Of a DNA stretch of 64,000 nucleotides, positions 1 to 11,802 are shown piece by piece (position 1 is the first letter of the stretch; each line of letters begins with the position of its first letter). The position numbers were made by a program, and so were the translations under genes. The notes beneath the pieces are model-generated. The model was given only the letters and a program-made list of their open reading frames with translations, ran no database searches and was not told the DNA's origin. Source of the stretch: Patiria pectinifera (taxonomy: Eukaryota; Echinodermata; Asteroidea; Valvatida; Asterinidae); assembly GCA_029964075.1 (NCBI GenBank), contig CM057133.1:12114699-12178698 (forward strand), given 5' to 3'.

Positions 1-901
1 TGGTCAAGCTACGAAAGAGAAAACGAGCAATGGTTTTAAGAAAGGATAAGACGATTCGAGGCATTATGGCAAAATGAGATGCAACTGGGCACAGAGTGTA
101 GTGGAGCAAAATGCCAAAAATGTGATGTTTTTGATTTTCAGTTTTATTGATATTTGTAATCTTAGATATGTCTACTAATACACATAACTAGAACAAATAT
201 AGTATAAAAATCATTGACCAAAGTGTTTTTATTAAAAAAAAAATCATCTTTCAACTCGAAATTTTGAAGCTCCTTTTCTCAGTATTTAATTTTTTTGACA
301 AGTCGATGAATGCGAACCTAAAACAGCAAAGTTGTCAACGGAAGGTCCATTTGAAAAGCAACAAACAGAATTATATTCTATTTTTTTTCTATTTCCAAAT
401 TCTAGCAAACCATCCGCCCAGTCCGTTTCATTTTACAAGAACGTCTCAAAAATAAGAGTAATTCACACTACGCTACCAAGTATCTGTCTCAGTGAGCCCA
501 CTTTTCAGGTCACCAGTGGATAAACAATGAGTAATTTCCATAAAGGACAATTTGTCCGCTACTAGTTGATTTGTAAAGCAACATATGAATGTGCAATTAC
601 AGTAATGTTCATACATGTACCTCTGCATAAAAAAATTGTCAAAACAGCCTTACCAGGTATAAGATTTGAGGCTTTGCATGGTGGGGTATCGGTATCGTTT
701 CGGTTTGCGGTAACACCATGTGGTAATAACTACTGCTTAGAAGATATTCGTTCTGAAAAGAACTTGTCCTGCTTATTATCAACTTTGCTAAGTTTTTTTT
801 TTTTTCTGATAAGAACAGTCCTGCTGTAAGTTCTAAACGAACTTGTCTCTGGTCAACTCACTTACTAGCTCTAGCTAGTCATCACGTCAGGCAAGCCTTA
901 C
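1..901. other. Left edge, probable cdc25 intron, nothing recognised
   Basis: No exon, RNA gene or repeat could be supported. The catalytic exons of the cdc25-like gene are expected further left. The short open frames here have no recognisable protein family and no convincing splice context. Confidence 0.4.
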
Positions 902-3900
902 CAGGGTCGCAGGGGCAGATATTGGTCGCACTTTCCCCGCCTTGTCTGTCGTGCCTGACTCGATGAAGGAAATCTGACGTGGCCTGCCAGCTTGAAAGGT
1001 AGAGATTTTATTCTGTTTCATAAAAAGAAATGGAACATGTAAACTCTTTACAAAAGATAACCACTACCATAAAAAGGGAGTCTAATACATTTTTGTTGTA
1101 ATGAGAATAGAAGTATTTGTGACCGATGTTACACTGTAAAATACTTTCTACAGTAAGGTACTTTTTCACATTTAACACTTTTTTTTAACCGTGTAGTTCA
1201 TTTAAGTGAGATTCAACCATGCCAAACAAAAGCCACAAATAGACACTGATGAGAAAGTATGATCGAAGACTAGTGGTTGATTAATTGATTGATAAAGTAC
1301 TTGCACATGTGTCACAGTACAAATGTATGAATGAATACTGGTCAATATTTAGTCAAACATCATCATGACATTTTTGCCTCTGGCTTGTCTGCTGAATATT
1401 GTTGATGGCCCCTTACGTGGCACGGCTCCTAACGTGGTGCACTTTGATTTTTCGCCTCTAGTGCCTTGCTGGAGCAAAAATTTTACCTGAAATTTCACAG
1501 TGAGTGAAATTTCATCAGGCTCTAAATTTCCCGTTCATAAATCTTGAGTCTACCTACCCATTACAAAGTTAGCAGAGAAATTTATTTTTGGCGTGATTTC
1601 CCAAATTTTATTTTGTAGTTGGCTGCGAACTCTCTAAAACTGCTCCCCAAAATAAGAAATAATTTTCTGACAAACTGCTAGTTGAGTTTGTTGTTTTTCA
1701 GAATTAATCACTTTTAAAGAAATTCTTAAATGTTAACTTAGGACTTTCCGAGATTTGTTCAAGGGCGCCACGTTAAGGAATGCTCGGCCAATTTTGTGCC
1801 TAATTTCTGGACACTCCGTTTTTGAATTTCGGACTAAATTTCACGACACTGAAATCGTTTGCAAAGGTTTAACAGTAAGCATTATTATGGTCGAAGTACC
1901 AGTATTTTACTGGATCAATTTGAAGTTTGTTAACAAAGAAGTTTGGCAACACTGCACGAGGAAAATCAGGGAAAACGTCAAAGTGTGCCACATTAGGGAA
2001 CCACTATACATGCACAGCTATTGAGAACCAGTGACATGGCATACTTCACCTGGCTGGTGCAAAAAGTCAACTAGATTAGCCATCTTTCCTCGACTGGCGT
2101 GTATTCAAGGAGGGTTTATAGCCAAACTATGGGTAACCAGACTTCTTGATCAAAGTTGCTTTTAATGGATCAGAATATATCAGAACTCGATGAGATTTCG
2201 ACCTAGTGATCATTCACCTGGATGTCCACATTTTCCTTGTCATTGCACGCCTCCCACATTATCGTCTCCGATCGGTTCCGCCGCGAATCGGCACCCTCTG
2301 ACTCAGTTGCCTGGCAACAAGGTCCTCCCTGGTCATCTTTGAGCTCTTTGGATAACGAGAATACCGGTGGTTTCGTGGTGACCTGAGGACTGGGTTGGGA
2401 GTTGACACGCCGGAATGCGCTGGGTCCTCTGTAACGTAAAAAGAAGGGCAAAAAAGGATTTCGCAAAAAAGAATATTACAAGAGCTGTAAGTGAAGTCCT
2501 CAATCATTAGCTACATGTATCAAGTTTTTATTCAATTGACAAGCTATTGAAATGAACCATGAATCTTTTTATTGCTATTTTCTACGGCAATTAATAAAAT
2601 AAGACAAGAAAAAATCCACCTACATTATTGAATAATATTGTGTTATTACTTTTTCAAATTACGAATTATGTGAAGTTAAGCAATTCAGTCAGATTTTTTG
2701 TGTGCATCTGAGGCAAAAGAGCAACCCCAAAATTATATTTCCAATTTCCATATTATTTCAGAAGCCAGGAATCTAGGATAAGAAGGGTTTTTAGTTAAAA
2801 TGAAACATACCGATAGAAAAAAAGCCACATGAAGAAATTTACTTTGTTGTAGAGAGCAACTCTGAACAAGCGAGCACATAATAAGATACCCAACTACTCC
2901 ATGATCCTTCCTTTCTTTGTTTCCTTAGTTTGGGGCAATTTTCTTTGTCTGCTGTAGGTCTGAAATCCTTAGTCCTTTTCAATTCAGGAGTCATTCCATC
3001 AAATATCCGGGACTAAGCTAGAGACAACTTTACCCAAATTGGCCCATTGTATTGGGTAGTAGGTGCAGGATTATTAGCTTCTTAACCCTGGAATCTTAGT
3101 TATCAGTTTGTATACCATGCTGAATGCTGATTACTCATATCAGGAAGATTCCAGGAATTTGTTCAGAATCTGGAAACTACCCAAGACAAAGAACATGTTA
3201 TGGATCCATTTTGTTTTCCCCCCGCAACTTCTCCCAGTGAAACTTGAAAATAGCAGGGGGCACCCATCTTTAAATTGTTAGGGGAGTATGCAAATGAGGT
3301 GGTTTTTCTGAACAGCTGGCCAACTTGCTACAACAAAAGGCCAGCTGCTGTTGGCACAACAAAAGGCTGATCAGATAAAGATTTTAAGTGACAGGCGCTG
3401 TGTGGGAGTGGCTTGTGTTTCCAGGCGACTGGAGTCAGTTGGCTAAGCCTCAGACTTTGTTAAGTGTTTCGACAACAAAGATGTCATCAATGGGACAATG
3501 TCACTCACTGATCAAGAAATGGGGAATCCTCTTCGTCGGCTGGCGAGTCCAGATAGAATACTGTAAACAAAGAACAATATTCTCGTTAAAGAAAACACTG
3601 CTCCCATAGCTTGTGTTCAATTTTGTGACAAACTTTTCTCAGATTTAATGGATAATCATTCTTTTTTTGTACAATGAAATGATTCATGCGTATCTATTAC
3701 CACTTACACGTCATATTCTAAAGACAAAAGCAGGACAATTTCTTGAACGTACAGTAATTACACCACCAGTGGGGGGGGGGGGGGGCTTAGGGTTCATAAT
3801 AGGGGGTTTAGCTGCACGTCCTACGCGGACGTCAACCCGAACGCGAAGGCCATTTATGCGTTGACGTCTACACAGACTTTTCACTTTCATGCTCACGTTT

Positions 3901-5239
3901 TTTCTTGCCGAACGTGTTCCTAAACCTCTCTAATTCAAAATGAAATAAAAAAATACATTTGGAAACAGAAAATTCTGGATTGTAGGAATTTGAGTTCCAG
4001 TAAAATCAATACTCATTAGGTACAAGCATGTCAGACTGGGGATTCCAGGTGTTTTTTTGTTGTTGAGCTTTTTGTTCCATGCTTTTATTTAAGTGGTTAA
4101 TTTTGCCACTGCCAAACTTGCCCTAAATTTGTTAGTTTTGTATTTTTATGTTTTTATGAATGTGTGTTGTTTTTATTAACTATTGCTCTGTTCACAGATT
4201 TCATAATATTTATTTCGTTTTCCCTTTTAGGATTGGATTGATAGGCTTTCGAGTCAAAGTGTTTAAGTTCACTTTTATTAATCCTGGCCATCTTAATTTG
4301 GGTTTTGTTCTGTTCTTGTTTTGTCTTATTCTGTAACAACCTTGCCTTTTATCATTGCTGCCTTTATTCATAGCTCCTTGCTTTTGTTTACACTTATTTG
4401 TATTGTTTCATGATTTCTTATACTTGTAATCTTGTCTCCTCTGGAGTCACATTGTCACATTCTCTGTATATGTTTGTTGCAAATCTTGGCCAAATTAATA
4501 ATAATAATAATTCCATACTAACCGACAGCATCAGAGCTCTGGGAGGAGGCTCGTGAACTGACCGGTGTATCTCCTGTGCTGGACAAAGACAGTCGCCGCT
4601 TGGGAGTATTACCCACACTGTGAAAAGAAGATTAAAATCAATAATTTTTTTCATGATTTTAAGATTTGATTTTAGTTTCATGCCCTGTCACAAACTGAAA
4701 AAAGACCTATATTATCTGTACAACAGACCTTCACTGGATGTACAAAAAATAATTTTTTTTAAATGGAAATACTGAAATTTTGTACTGAAATGGCAACCTG
4801 TGAGTCACTTGGGGACAAATGTAGTATCCAGACGCCACTTCTGCGGTTCTGTACAAAGTCTATGGAGAGTTGAGTGCATTTTCAAAGTATTTTCCAACAA
4901 AATTGGAAATGTTTCTCAATATTTTTTTTGCCACTTGTCAAAAAGTAAAATATTCCACATGAGTCAATGGATACAATTTGATTAGTTAAAAATATTAAAA
5001 GCGACTTTTCAAAGTATTACATATATCTCACTGGCGATGTTTTAACAAGAGTAACTAGGCAACACGGCTATATCTTACCAGGTTAATTCACCCATGTTCA
5101 TTGCTAACGATGTCATGGGCGAGGCTCCACCCATCTTGGCGAAAATCGGCGAGAAGGGCATTTCCTCCTTCTGTGTCAACAGCAGGGAGAGACTCCTCCG
5201 CTTTCGGTTGAGCACTTCTTTGGTTTTGTCAGCTGCCAT
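902..5239 (-). CDS. cdc25: cdc25-like dual-specificity phosphatase, N-terminal regulatory exons (3' partial)
   Basis: CDC25 phosphatases remove inhibitory phosphates from CDKs to drive cell-cycle transitions. Coding exons I can place (minus strand): 5239-5079, 4617-4523, 3560-3509, 2428-2218 and, less surely, 973-902. All join in phase with GT/AG ends and give 197 residues. The start ATG lies in the good context GACAATGGC. Recognisable family features are SPMTSLAMNMGELT near residues 40-53 (vertebrate CDC25: SPVTxLxxxMxxLxGL), a Ser-rich SSRASSQSSDA stretch followed by LDSP at 89-92 (vertebrate SSDAGLCMDSP or DSGFCLDSP), and FRRVNSQPSP at 108-117 (vertebrate RRxxSLP or RRFQSMP). KENVD follows near the end of exon 4. 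The catalytic HCxxxxxR domain is not in the window and must lie left of base 1. The gene is divergent from SLBP. The family call rests on short regulatory motifs only. Exon 5 (ISFIESG...) has good splice sites but no firm homology. Confidence 0.68.
974..2217 (-). other. cdc25 intron 4, no further exon seen
   Basis: AT-rich DNA between the fourth coding exon of the cdc25-like gene and the tentative fifth. Open frames here, such as the one at 1755-2024 on the plus strand, show no family resemblance, so I treat the stretch as intron. Confidence 0.45.
3771..3785 (+). repeat. 15-base G run
   Basis: The longest of six G homopolymers in the window, upstream of cdc25 exon 3 in gene sense. Confidence 0.9.
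4812..4925. mobile_element. Partial MITE copy (ATCCAGACGCCACTT-end family), cdc25 intron 1
   Basis: It starts with the family end TAGTATCCAGACGCCACTT, then carries the interior words GTACAAAGTCTATGGAGAGT and AAAATTGGAAATGTTTCTCA. These are shared with copies near 9440, 20610, 20845, 34090 and 41077. The opposite end is missing, so this is a truncated copy. Confidence 0.7.
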
Positions 5240-7222
5240 TGTCGGGCTGATAATTTTTTTGGGAAGACTCTAAGCAAATTTCTTGATTGTAACGATCTGC
5301 TGTTGTCTACGATTTCTCTGTTGCTTTGCAAGACTTGATGCATGTATAATGTAACTGCCACTTCGGTGCCGCTGACGTTTTGGCCGTTTTGATTACTTTT
5401 CCATTACAAGCTGCATGTGATCGATAAGCTTGACGCACTCTCTGTCACATTGCTGTAAAAAAAGAAAGAAATTAAAAAGTTGACCACATGTGATGTTGGG
5501 TAAAATCTGTAGGCCTATTTTGAAACCAAAAATAAATTGCATTCAAGAAGAACAAGAGATCACATATATTATTTTCTGAACTAAAATTACAGATTTTGCC
5601 TGATCTGGAATTTAAGTCTAATCGTGGTGGCTAGTATTATTACAGCATTCCTATTAAACGCGTGGCTATATAATATACATAGCCACGCTCCAGAATTGCG
5701 TAGAAACACTCGACACACAAGATTGTACAGGTACCCGGACCACTCCTACTGTGTCGCCCATGCTTGACACAGAGTACCAGCGTACCGTGTGTGACCTCAG
5801 AAAATCAAAAGTTTTGCTCATACGTTTGTTGCTTCGAGGTTGTTTTTTCCTCTTAAATTTCTTGGCAATGCAAGATCCTAGATGCTCGCGTGAATTTACA
5901 GAAAGCTTTGTATGTTGTACATGTACTATAATTAATACTGGCGAAAGGACGTGCTGCGTGACAATTTTGAGTGTTTTTACACAAGGCTGGAGCGTAGCGT
6001 TGTTATTGACGCCACGCTTACGGGTCTAGTGCCTGTCTTGGTGATGCCTGTGGAGGAACAAGAAAATTATTACATTTATTACAAAATAAAACTAAACTAA
6101 GACCTTATTCCTTGTGACCTTGACAAGAAAATTATTACAAAATAAAAGTAAAACTAAAAGACCTTTGTTTTACCAGTTGAACAAAGACATTTGTGTAGCA
6201 CAGTACTGCATTATTTATCATGTTTATTAATATATTAGGCCTAGTTTTTTATCTGCATATTGCAAGAACGACCCATCACTGCACTCAGGCATCACAAAGC
6301 ATTTCCATAGTTCTGCATGCTGTGCACTGAAACTGAGTGCAAATTGAAAGAGAAACGAATGGCGTTTGACTTGTGACTTGCCAGCCGTGATCATCAATGA
6401 TCAAACTTTTTTCCAACCATGGAGGAAGCATGTCAACCTATAAAAATTCACAGAAAATTACAAACAAATATTTTAGATGAAACAACCACTTACATAATAA
6501 ACTCAATATCCGAGCTCCAAAATCAATCAGATGAAACCTGGAGGAACACTCAATCGTCGAACATTCAGGGGAATCCGCAGCAGGAAATTTGGAATTGCCG
6601 CTTTGGCCTCTTGCATTACGTTTGAACCAAAACAAAATGTATTGTGCCCGCACTATCGAATTAAGGGGAGAACATTTTGAATGGTTCAAAATTGTCAACT
6701 ATTTTTCGAAAATTTATCGCCTAAACTCACAATTATTTAAATATTAATCACACAAAAATACCTCTAAATATTATTTAGGCAAATTAAGGGGAAAAATTTG
6801 ATCGTATTTTGAGACAATTATGAGTATTTAAAACCTTTTTACCTATTGGATAAGTGGTATAAACCAACTCCAGCTGATTAGTAGTGTGGCACCATGCGTG
6901 GTGCTCGTGAGTTGTTAATGTTTACCACTTGTGGATAGCAGGTACCATACAAGATTCTTTTATTTATTCTTTCGATTTGTATGCATCTTTTATGATTATA
7001 TATGATGAATTTGTGCAAAACCTTTAACTATTCTATCACGGAATAGATTTTTGAGTCCTCCAACTTCACTTTCATCCAGGAGGAATGGTAAAAAATCTGG
7101 TACAAGGGAAAGAGAAGGCATTTTCAATCCAACCTTTGTTCAACAAAATTGAATATTCATTATCACCGCCGAAGCGACGGTAAAGTGCTCATGCGCAGAG
7201 CTCTGTGTGCGGCTTCGTAAAA
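5240..7222. other. Divergent cdc25/SLBP intergenic region
   Basis: About 2.1 kb separates the two start codons. It should hold both promoters and 5' UTRs. A plus-strand open frame at 6419-6625 has a start codon but an amino-acid content with no family resemblance, so I do not call it a gene. Apart from the E2F-type palindrome listed separately, no motif is strong enough to annotate. Confidence 0.5.
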
Positions 7223-7235
7223 TTTCGCGCGAAAT
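7222..7235. promoter_or_regulatory. Palindromic E2F-type site upstream of SLBP
   Basis: ATTTCGCGCGAAAT is a perfect 14-bp palindrome. It contains TTTCGCGC on both strands, which fits the E2F/DP consensus TTTSSCGC. It lies about 145 bp upstream of the SLBP ATG, where a promoter or 5' UTR element would be expected. E2F control of S-phase genes is established. Use of this particular site is inferred. Confidence 0.6.
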
Positions 7236-7378
7236 CTGAAACAACATTCGCCCAATTTTTTTGTAGTCCGCGTCGGAAGAAGTGACCACTTCGTTTCCAA
7301 ATATTCCCCCCTTTGAGCCCCTTTGGTCAACACTTTGTTCTCATTCATCAAAGTTTCATCTCGTAAACGTAGTACAAC

Positions 7379-10300
7379 ATGGCGTCCGTGAAAAGTAGGA
7401 ATCAGACGGGAAGAAAAGACGAAGATCATGATTTTCGGAATTGGCGATCGCCTCATCAAAAATCGAGCGCTGCTGACCATTTCCGCCATGGCGCCGGTAG
7501 CAGAAGAGACCACTCCACGCGGGAGAACGACAGAACTGGCAGTCACAGAACAAGATATCGACATGACAGAGAAAGGTAAGAAATACTAGACAGTAGAAAT
7601 TAACTTTAAAAAAGGGAGTCAATAATAAGGATCTGTGGGAAAAGTTTTTATTAAGAACTTTAGTCGTGTTTATGATCAGGTGATACAAATGGAAAATTTG
7701 TGAGTCCCACTCTTCTCAAATGACAATCACACAGACTTTTGAAAGACACATGAAAGAGCATATTGCTCTTTAAACTTGGTAAAGTGTTCTTAAACTACAA
7801 AACCGACTAAGTAGTATTCTCTAGTCTTACTCTTCAAGTTAAACTTCATATTTCAGCAAACCTCATCGTTGGTCAGGCGACAGACATGACAGAAGAGCCG
7901 AACCTAGAAGCAGAAAGCCGGATGTTTACAGCAGCACAGAGTTTCCTCCTTTGGGATCCAAGGAGGTGAACACCAGGTAAAAATTGGTCATGATATACTT
8001 GGACTCCTCTGACCTCATTTAAAAAAGGTAGTGTATATTTTGCCGGAGGTAACGCCGGCAAACTAACGTTTACTAAAGGTTTGCCGGCGGCAATCCATAT
8101 CAACAGCGGGCGCTGTACTCTTTAAGATAGGGCTAAATTATAACATGTATTAAATTCCCACCAAAGTTGTGTAGCACAGTTGGTGCAGTGGTTAAGCAAT
8201 AGCTCTAATGAGTGGGATGTCCCGAGTTCGAATCCTGACCCCTGCCACAATTTTAAGGTTTTTTTTTCCATCCCCAAATAAATAAGAATATTCTTCTTTT
8301 ATTATTTTAATATGTCTCAAACATTTTATTGCAGAGTATTACTTTTTCTTTTTCAGATTTGTGGCTCTGGAGGATTTTTTTTAAAGGGAAATAAAGTCCG
8401 AAATTATAAAATGGTCTGATTCCAATCTTGTTAATACAAAAATACAACGATAATATTGGCATGGAGCCAGACTAAAATTTGTCACCGGAAAATGTTTAAG
8501 TACAAAAAAACAGTAACTGCGCATGTTCAGTGCATATCCGGCAAACTAACGTTTACTGAAGGTTTGCCGTCTCCGGCAAAATATCCACTGCCTTTAAAAA
8601 AAAAAAAAAATCATCAGTTCATCATGATCCAGAGACATTGGCCCTAGTTGCTCTTTATTTTCAGGAATGAAAGAAATGAAAAAAAAAAACCAATCTGCAA
8701 ACCAAGTGCAAGTCACTGCTGGTTGCATTGAAAAAAATACAGCAACTGAGCAAGCCATGAAATGCCTAGAATAATTTTATTTCAATTATTTCTTTCTCCA
8801 AATCCAATGACTTCTTCAGATGATCACTTCAATCAACTCTTGACATGCTTGAAGTTGTCTCTCTTTTTTTAAGCTAAAGAAAAAAATGGAAAGTTTGATT
8901 TTCTCATTGCCATGTTTGCTTACCGTCTTTTTTCTCTGTCTTATGAAAATGCAAATCATAAATGTTTAAAATGTTAAATTTAAACATCTTGTTCAAAATT
9001 CTTGTTTAAAAATGTTTTACCTCAGGAATCAAAACAATCATGACAATGATTACATTTATGAATATGCCAAAGGAATTGAAACCTGTTCACAATCCCTTGC
9101 CTGTCAGTGTCACATGAATTAATATTTTAAATTCTTGTCATAGCAATGTCATAAATTTGGACCACTTTCTAAACCCTTTCAATTTCTTGCCAAATTCCTT
9201 CTCTCCCCAACAGTTATACACCGGATCCTGTCAGAGCCAGCAGCCAGCTGTACAGCAGCAGCACGTCCTCAAGCAGGGACTGGGCCAGCCAGATTGATCA
9301 GTTTGAGAAGGACAAAGAGCGCGCCATGCGCGACATGATGCGCTACAAGCGGCGACTGCTCATGTCCGAGTCCAGCGACGGAAGCAACGAGGATCAGGAG
9401 AATGTGTAAGTGCAAAGGTCAAATAAGAGAGTCCGGAAAGTATATCGTTGCATCCTGACGCCACTTTTTTCATCTTAAATTATCTCATTGAAGGTCAGTC
9501 ATTGCAAAAATGTGCAAAGATTTCCATATAAGAAGTTCACTAATTTTCCTCTGTATTGACTAACAAGCCCCCAGATAGCAATTTCATGTCATCAAAGTCA
9601 ATTTGAACAGTGAGAAAATACAAGCATTTTCTTAGAAAACACTTAGAATTTTTCAGTCCAATCTCGTAGGGTTTGTACACAGGGTGTTGAGTGAACTTCG
9701 TATATGGAAATCTTTCCCTTTGAATATGCACTCAACTCTCCATAGACTTTGTACACAGCAAAAGAAGTGGCGTCTGGATACAACATTCTCTCTGAGAGTT
9801 CTTCTTTCTTGGTCCACATCCAAAAGTAAAAAATTGCAATCTTTTTGGAATTAGAACAAAAAAAAATATTTGACCTACAAAATTAAGGATAAAAGTGATG
9901 GCTATTTTAATGCCTAAAGTATTAAATTGAACACTTATACTGGTTTGGCTTGCAAAAGTTAAAAATTAAAAAAAGTTATTAATTTTAAATCATTACATGG
10001 TTTCATAAATTTCAATTAAAGATGTTTTGTTTCGTCTTTCTCCTGATTAGAAAGGTCAATATGAATGCCCAACCCAAGAAGGAGTACGAAACAGATGAGA
10101 CTGTCATCGTACGTCGCCAGAAACAGATAGAACTGGGCAAGAACACCCTGGGATATGATCACTACCTACGGCAAATCCCAAAGTGAGTTAAATTAATATT
10201 AATTTTAATATTCATATTTGAATTTATTCAAATATTGGAGCAGGTCGAACAAGCACAGCCCTAGTAACAACGGCTACATGAACACTACATTTGAAACATT

Positions 10301-11802
10301 TCTGACTTGTGTTCAAGAAAATGTGGCCACTAATCCCATCTGCTAATTCTGTAAAAAAAAAAAGGTCTTAATCTGTATAGACACACAAACTATTTTATAA
10401 CAGTATAATTGTGCATTTGTTACTTTTTGCGTCCCTGCCACTGTACACCCAAGGTACAAGAGGGTGAAGAACGAGCACATTGTGACCCCCAACAAGTTCC
10501 TGAAGTGTAGCCGGCGCGCCTGGGACGGCCTGATCCGTCAGTGGCGTGTGAAACTCCACGAGTACGACCCCGAGGGAACCTACAAACCGGCGAGAGTAGC
10601 AAGGTGGGCACCGGAGTCATCCTCAACTCTTCTGAAAAACTTTAGGATCTGCTCATGAAAAGATTACTGGAAGAAAATAAGAGACTTGGAAATGCTCAAT
10701 GGCTGCATATGTATTGATGCCCGTCCAATTTTCACCAATAGTTTGTGTTTTAAACATTATTGCACGCATACATTGTACAAGAAACATGGAAAACTGTACG
10801 CTTTTTTGAAGGGATTAAGCTCCGCTATTAATTCATCCATTTTTTTTCTCAAAGCACGCCACAACTTTAATAGTACTTGAGAACATATCGATGTTCTGCA
10901 GTTTTTCATGTATTTAACTTCAAGTTATTACATGTACCTGGAAACATAGAATGAAAGCTGGATAGGTCTATGAAGTCACAATTTTGAAACAGCTCCTTTT
11001 AAAAATAACTCTTTATGTTGCATTCTTAATTTGACACTGAAATTTGATACGTATTTATGATGGCACACTGTTATAGCAATACTGTTATAGATGTGACAGA
11101 ATTCCATGCAATCAACATGTTTGGTTAACAAGTAAACGTTTCATGGGTCATTTATACAGGAAAGAACTGCATTTCTCCGACACCACCTCAGAAGCAACCT
11201 CGGAGGGTTCTTCAGAGCAAGACGCCAGGATGGACCTTGAGCTTAACAGCTCCATGTCGTCTGCCGTCAGCGACTACCTCGCCAGCAACGAGGGCAGCCG
11301 TCCCCAAACCCCCGACAACAGCGTCCGGCCAGAAACGCCCACAACAGAGCTGAAAGATTTGACCGTAAGCGATGACATGAACGGCAACTACCAAACGGGA
11401 GACTCCGACTTAATAACTGAAGTCATCTCGCAGGGAAAGGACGTAGGGAGCACCCCGGATGCCACACTGACCCCTAGCGTGACCCCGGCTGACTACGAGG
11501 TCGAAGGTCCCAGGCCGCAGGTCAACCCGAGTGACCTCATCGCTGCCCTGCGTCACGCGGCCCAGGTCGTGCAACCTCCAAACCAGGTGACCTTTCACCC
11601 CGGCATGTATTACGTCCCACCTCAGCCGACCTCTAACCTCAACCCACGCTATGCCGCAGACGTGACCGTCCACTCTTTCCACCGTTCCCGTGACGACGAC
11701 GTGAACCCAAAGGTGACGAAGGACACCAAGAAGGGAGGAGATATATTCGATAATTTCAATCTGGATGATTGCTTTTTGAATGAGGACGAGGTTATTGGGT
11801 AA
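7379..11802 (+). CDS. SLBP: Histone RNA hairpin-binding protein (stem-loop binding protein)
   Basis: SLBP binds the 3' stem-loop of replication-dependent histone mRNAs and is needed for their processing, export and translation. Coding exons: 7379-7575, 7857-7976, 9214-9405, 10051-10182, 10454-10603, 11160-11802. All phases agree and give 477 residues. The RNA-binding domain spans about residues 183-254: ETDETVIVRRQKQIELGKNT, the TPNKF motif at 225-229 (site of a conserved phosphothreonine in the family), then SRRAWD and QWRVKLHEYDP. A conserved upstream helix RDWASQIDQFEKDKERAMR begins at 127. The N-terminus is rich in Arg, His and Asp. The tail of about 210 residues is acidic and Ser/Thr-rich and ends DIFDNFNLDDCFLNEDEVIG, resembling the vertebrate C-terminal DEFDLEACL. 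The protein is much longer than human SLBP (270 aa), mostly because of exon 6 and the N-terminus. The start context ACAACATGGCG is good. Confidence 0.95.
8018..8606. mobile_element. MITE with about 27-bp terminal inverted repeats in SLBP intron 2
   Basis: The left end (GTATATTTTGCCGGA inward) and right end (TCCGGCAAAATATCCACTGC) are inverted copies of each other with a few mismatches. Just inside each end lies a shared segment CGGCAAACTAACGTTTACT followed by GGTTTGCCG, itself an inverted repeat. The element carries no open frame of note, so it is non-autonomous. It contains a tRNA-like segment (separate entry). Confidence 0.7.
8165..8262 (+). repeat. tRNA-derived SINE-like segment inside the MITE
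   Basis: It has an A-box-like TGGTGCAGTGGTTAAG, a B-box GAGTTCGAATCC about 45 bp later, and a T-rich stop after it. These are the internal pol III promoter parts of a tRNA. No clean acceptor stem can be paired, so a tRNA-derived SINE is more likely than a working tRNA. Confidence 0.55.
9440..9795. mobile_element. MITE copy (CCTGACGCCACTT/AAGTGGCGTCTGG ends), SLBP intron 3
   Basis: The left end TGCATCCTGACGCCACTTT and right end AAGTGGCGTCTGGATACAAC are inverted copies. The interior holds the family words CTCCATAGACTTTGTACACA and GGTCAGTCATTGCAAAAATG. It lies wholly in the intron between SLBP coding exons 3 and 4. Confidence 0.75.

Noticed and set aside
6419-6625. 68-codon open frame upstream of SLBP
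   Set aside because: No homology or splice support; length is expected by chance in AT-rich DNA.
8165-8262. Possible tRNA gene
   Set aside because: A- and B-boxes are present but no acceptor or anticodon stem pairs well; a SINE head fits better.
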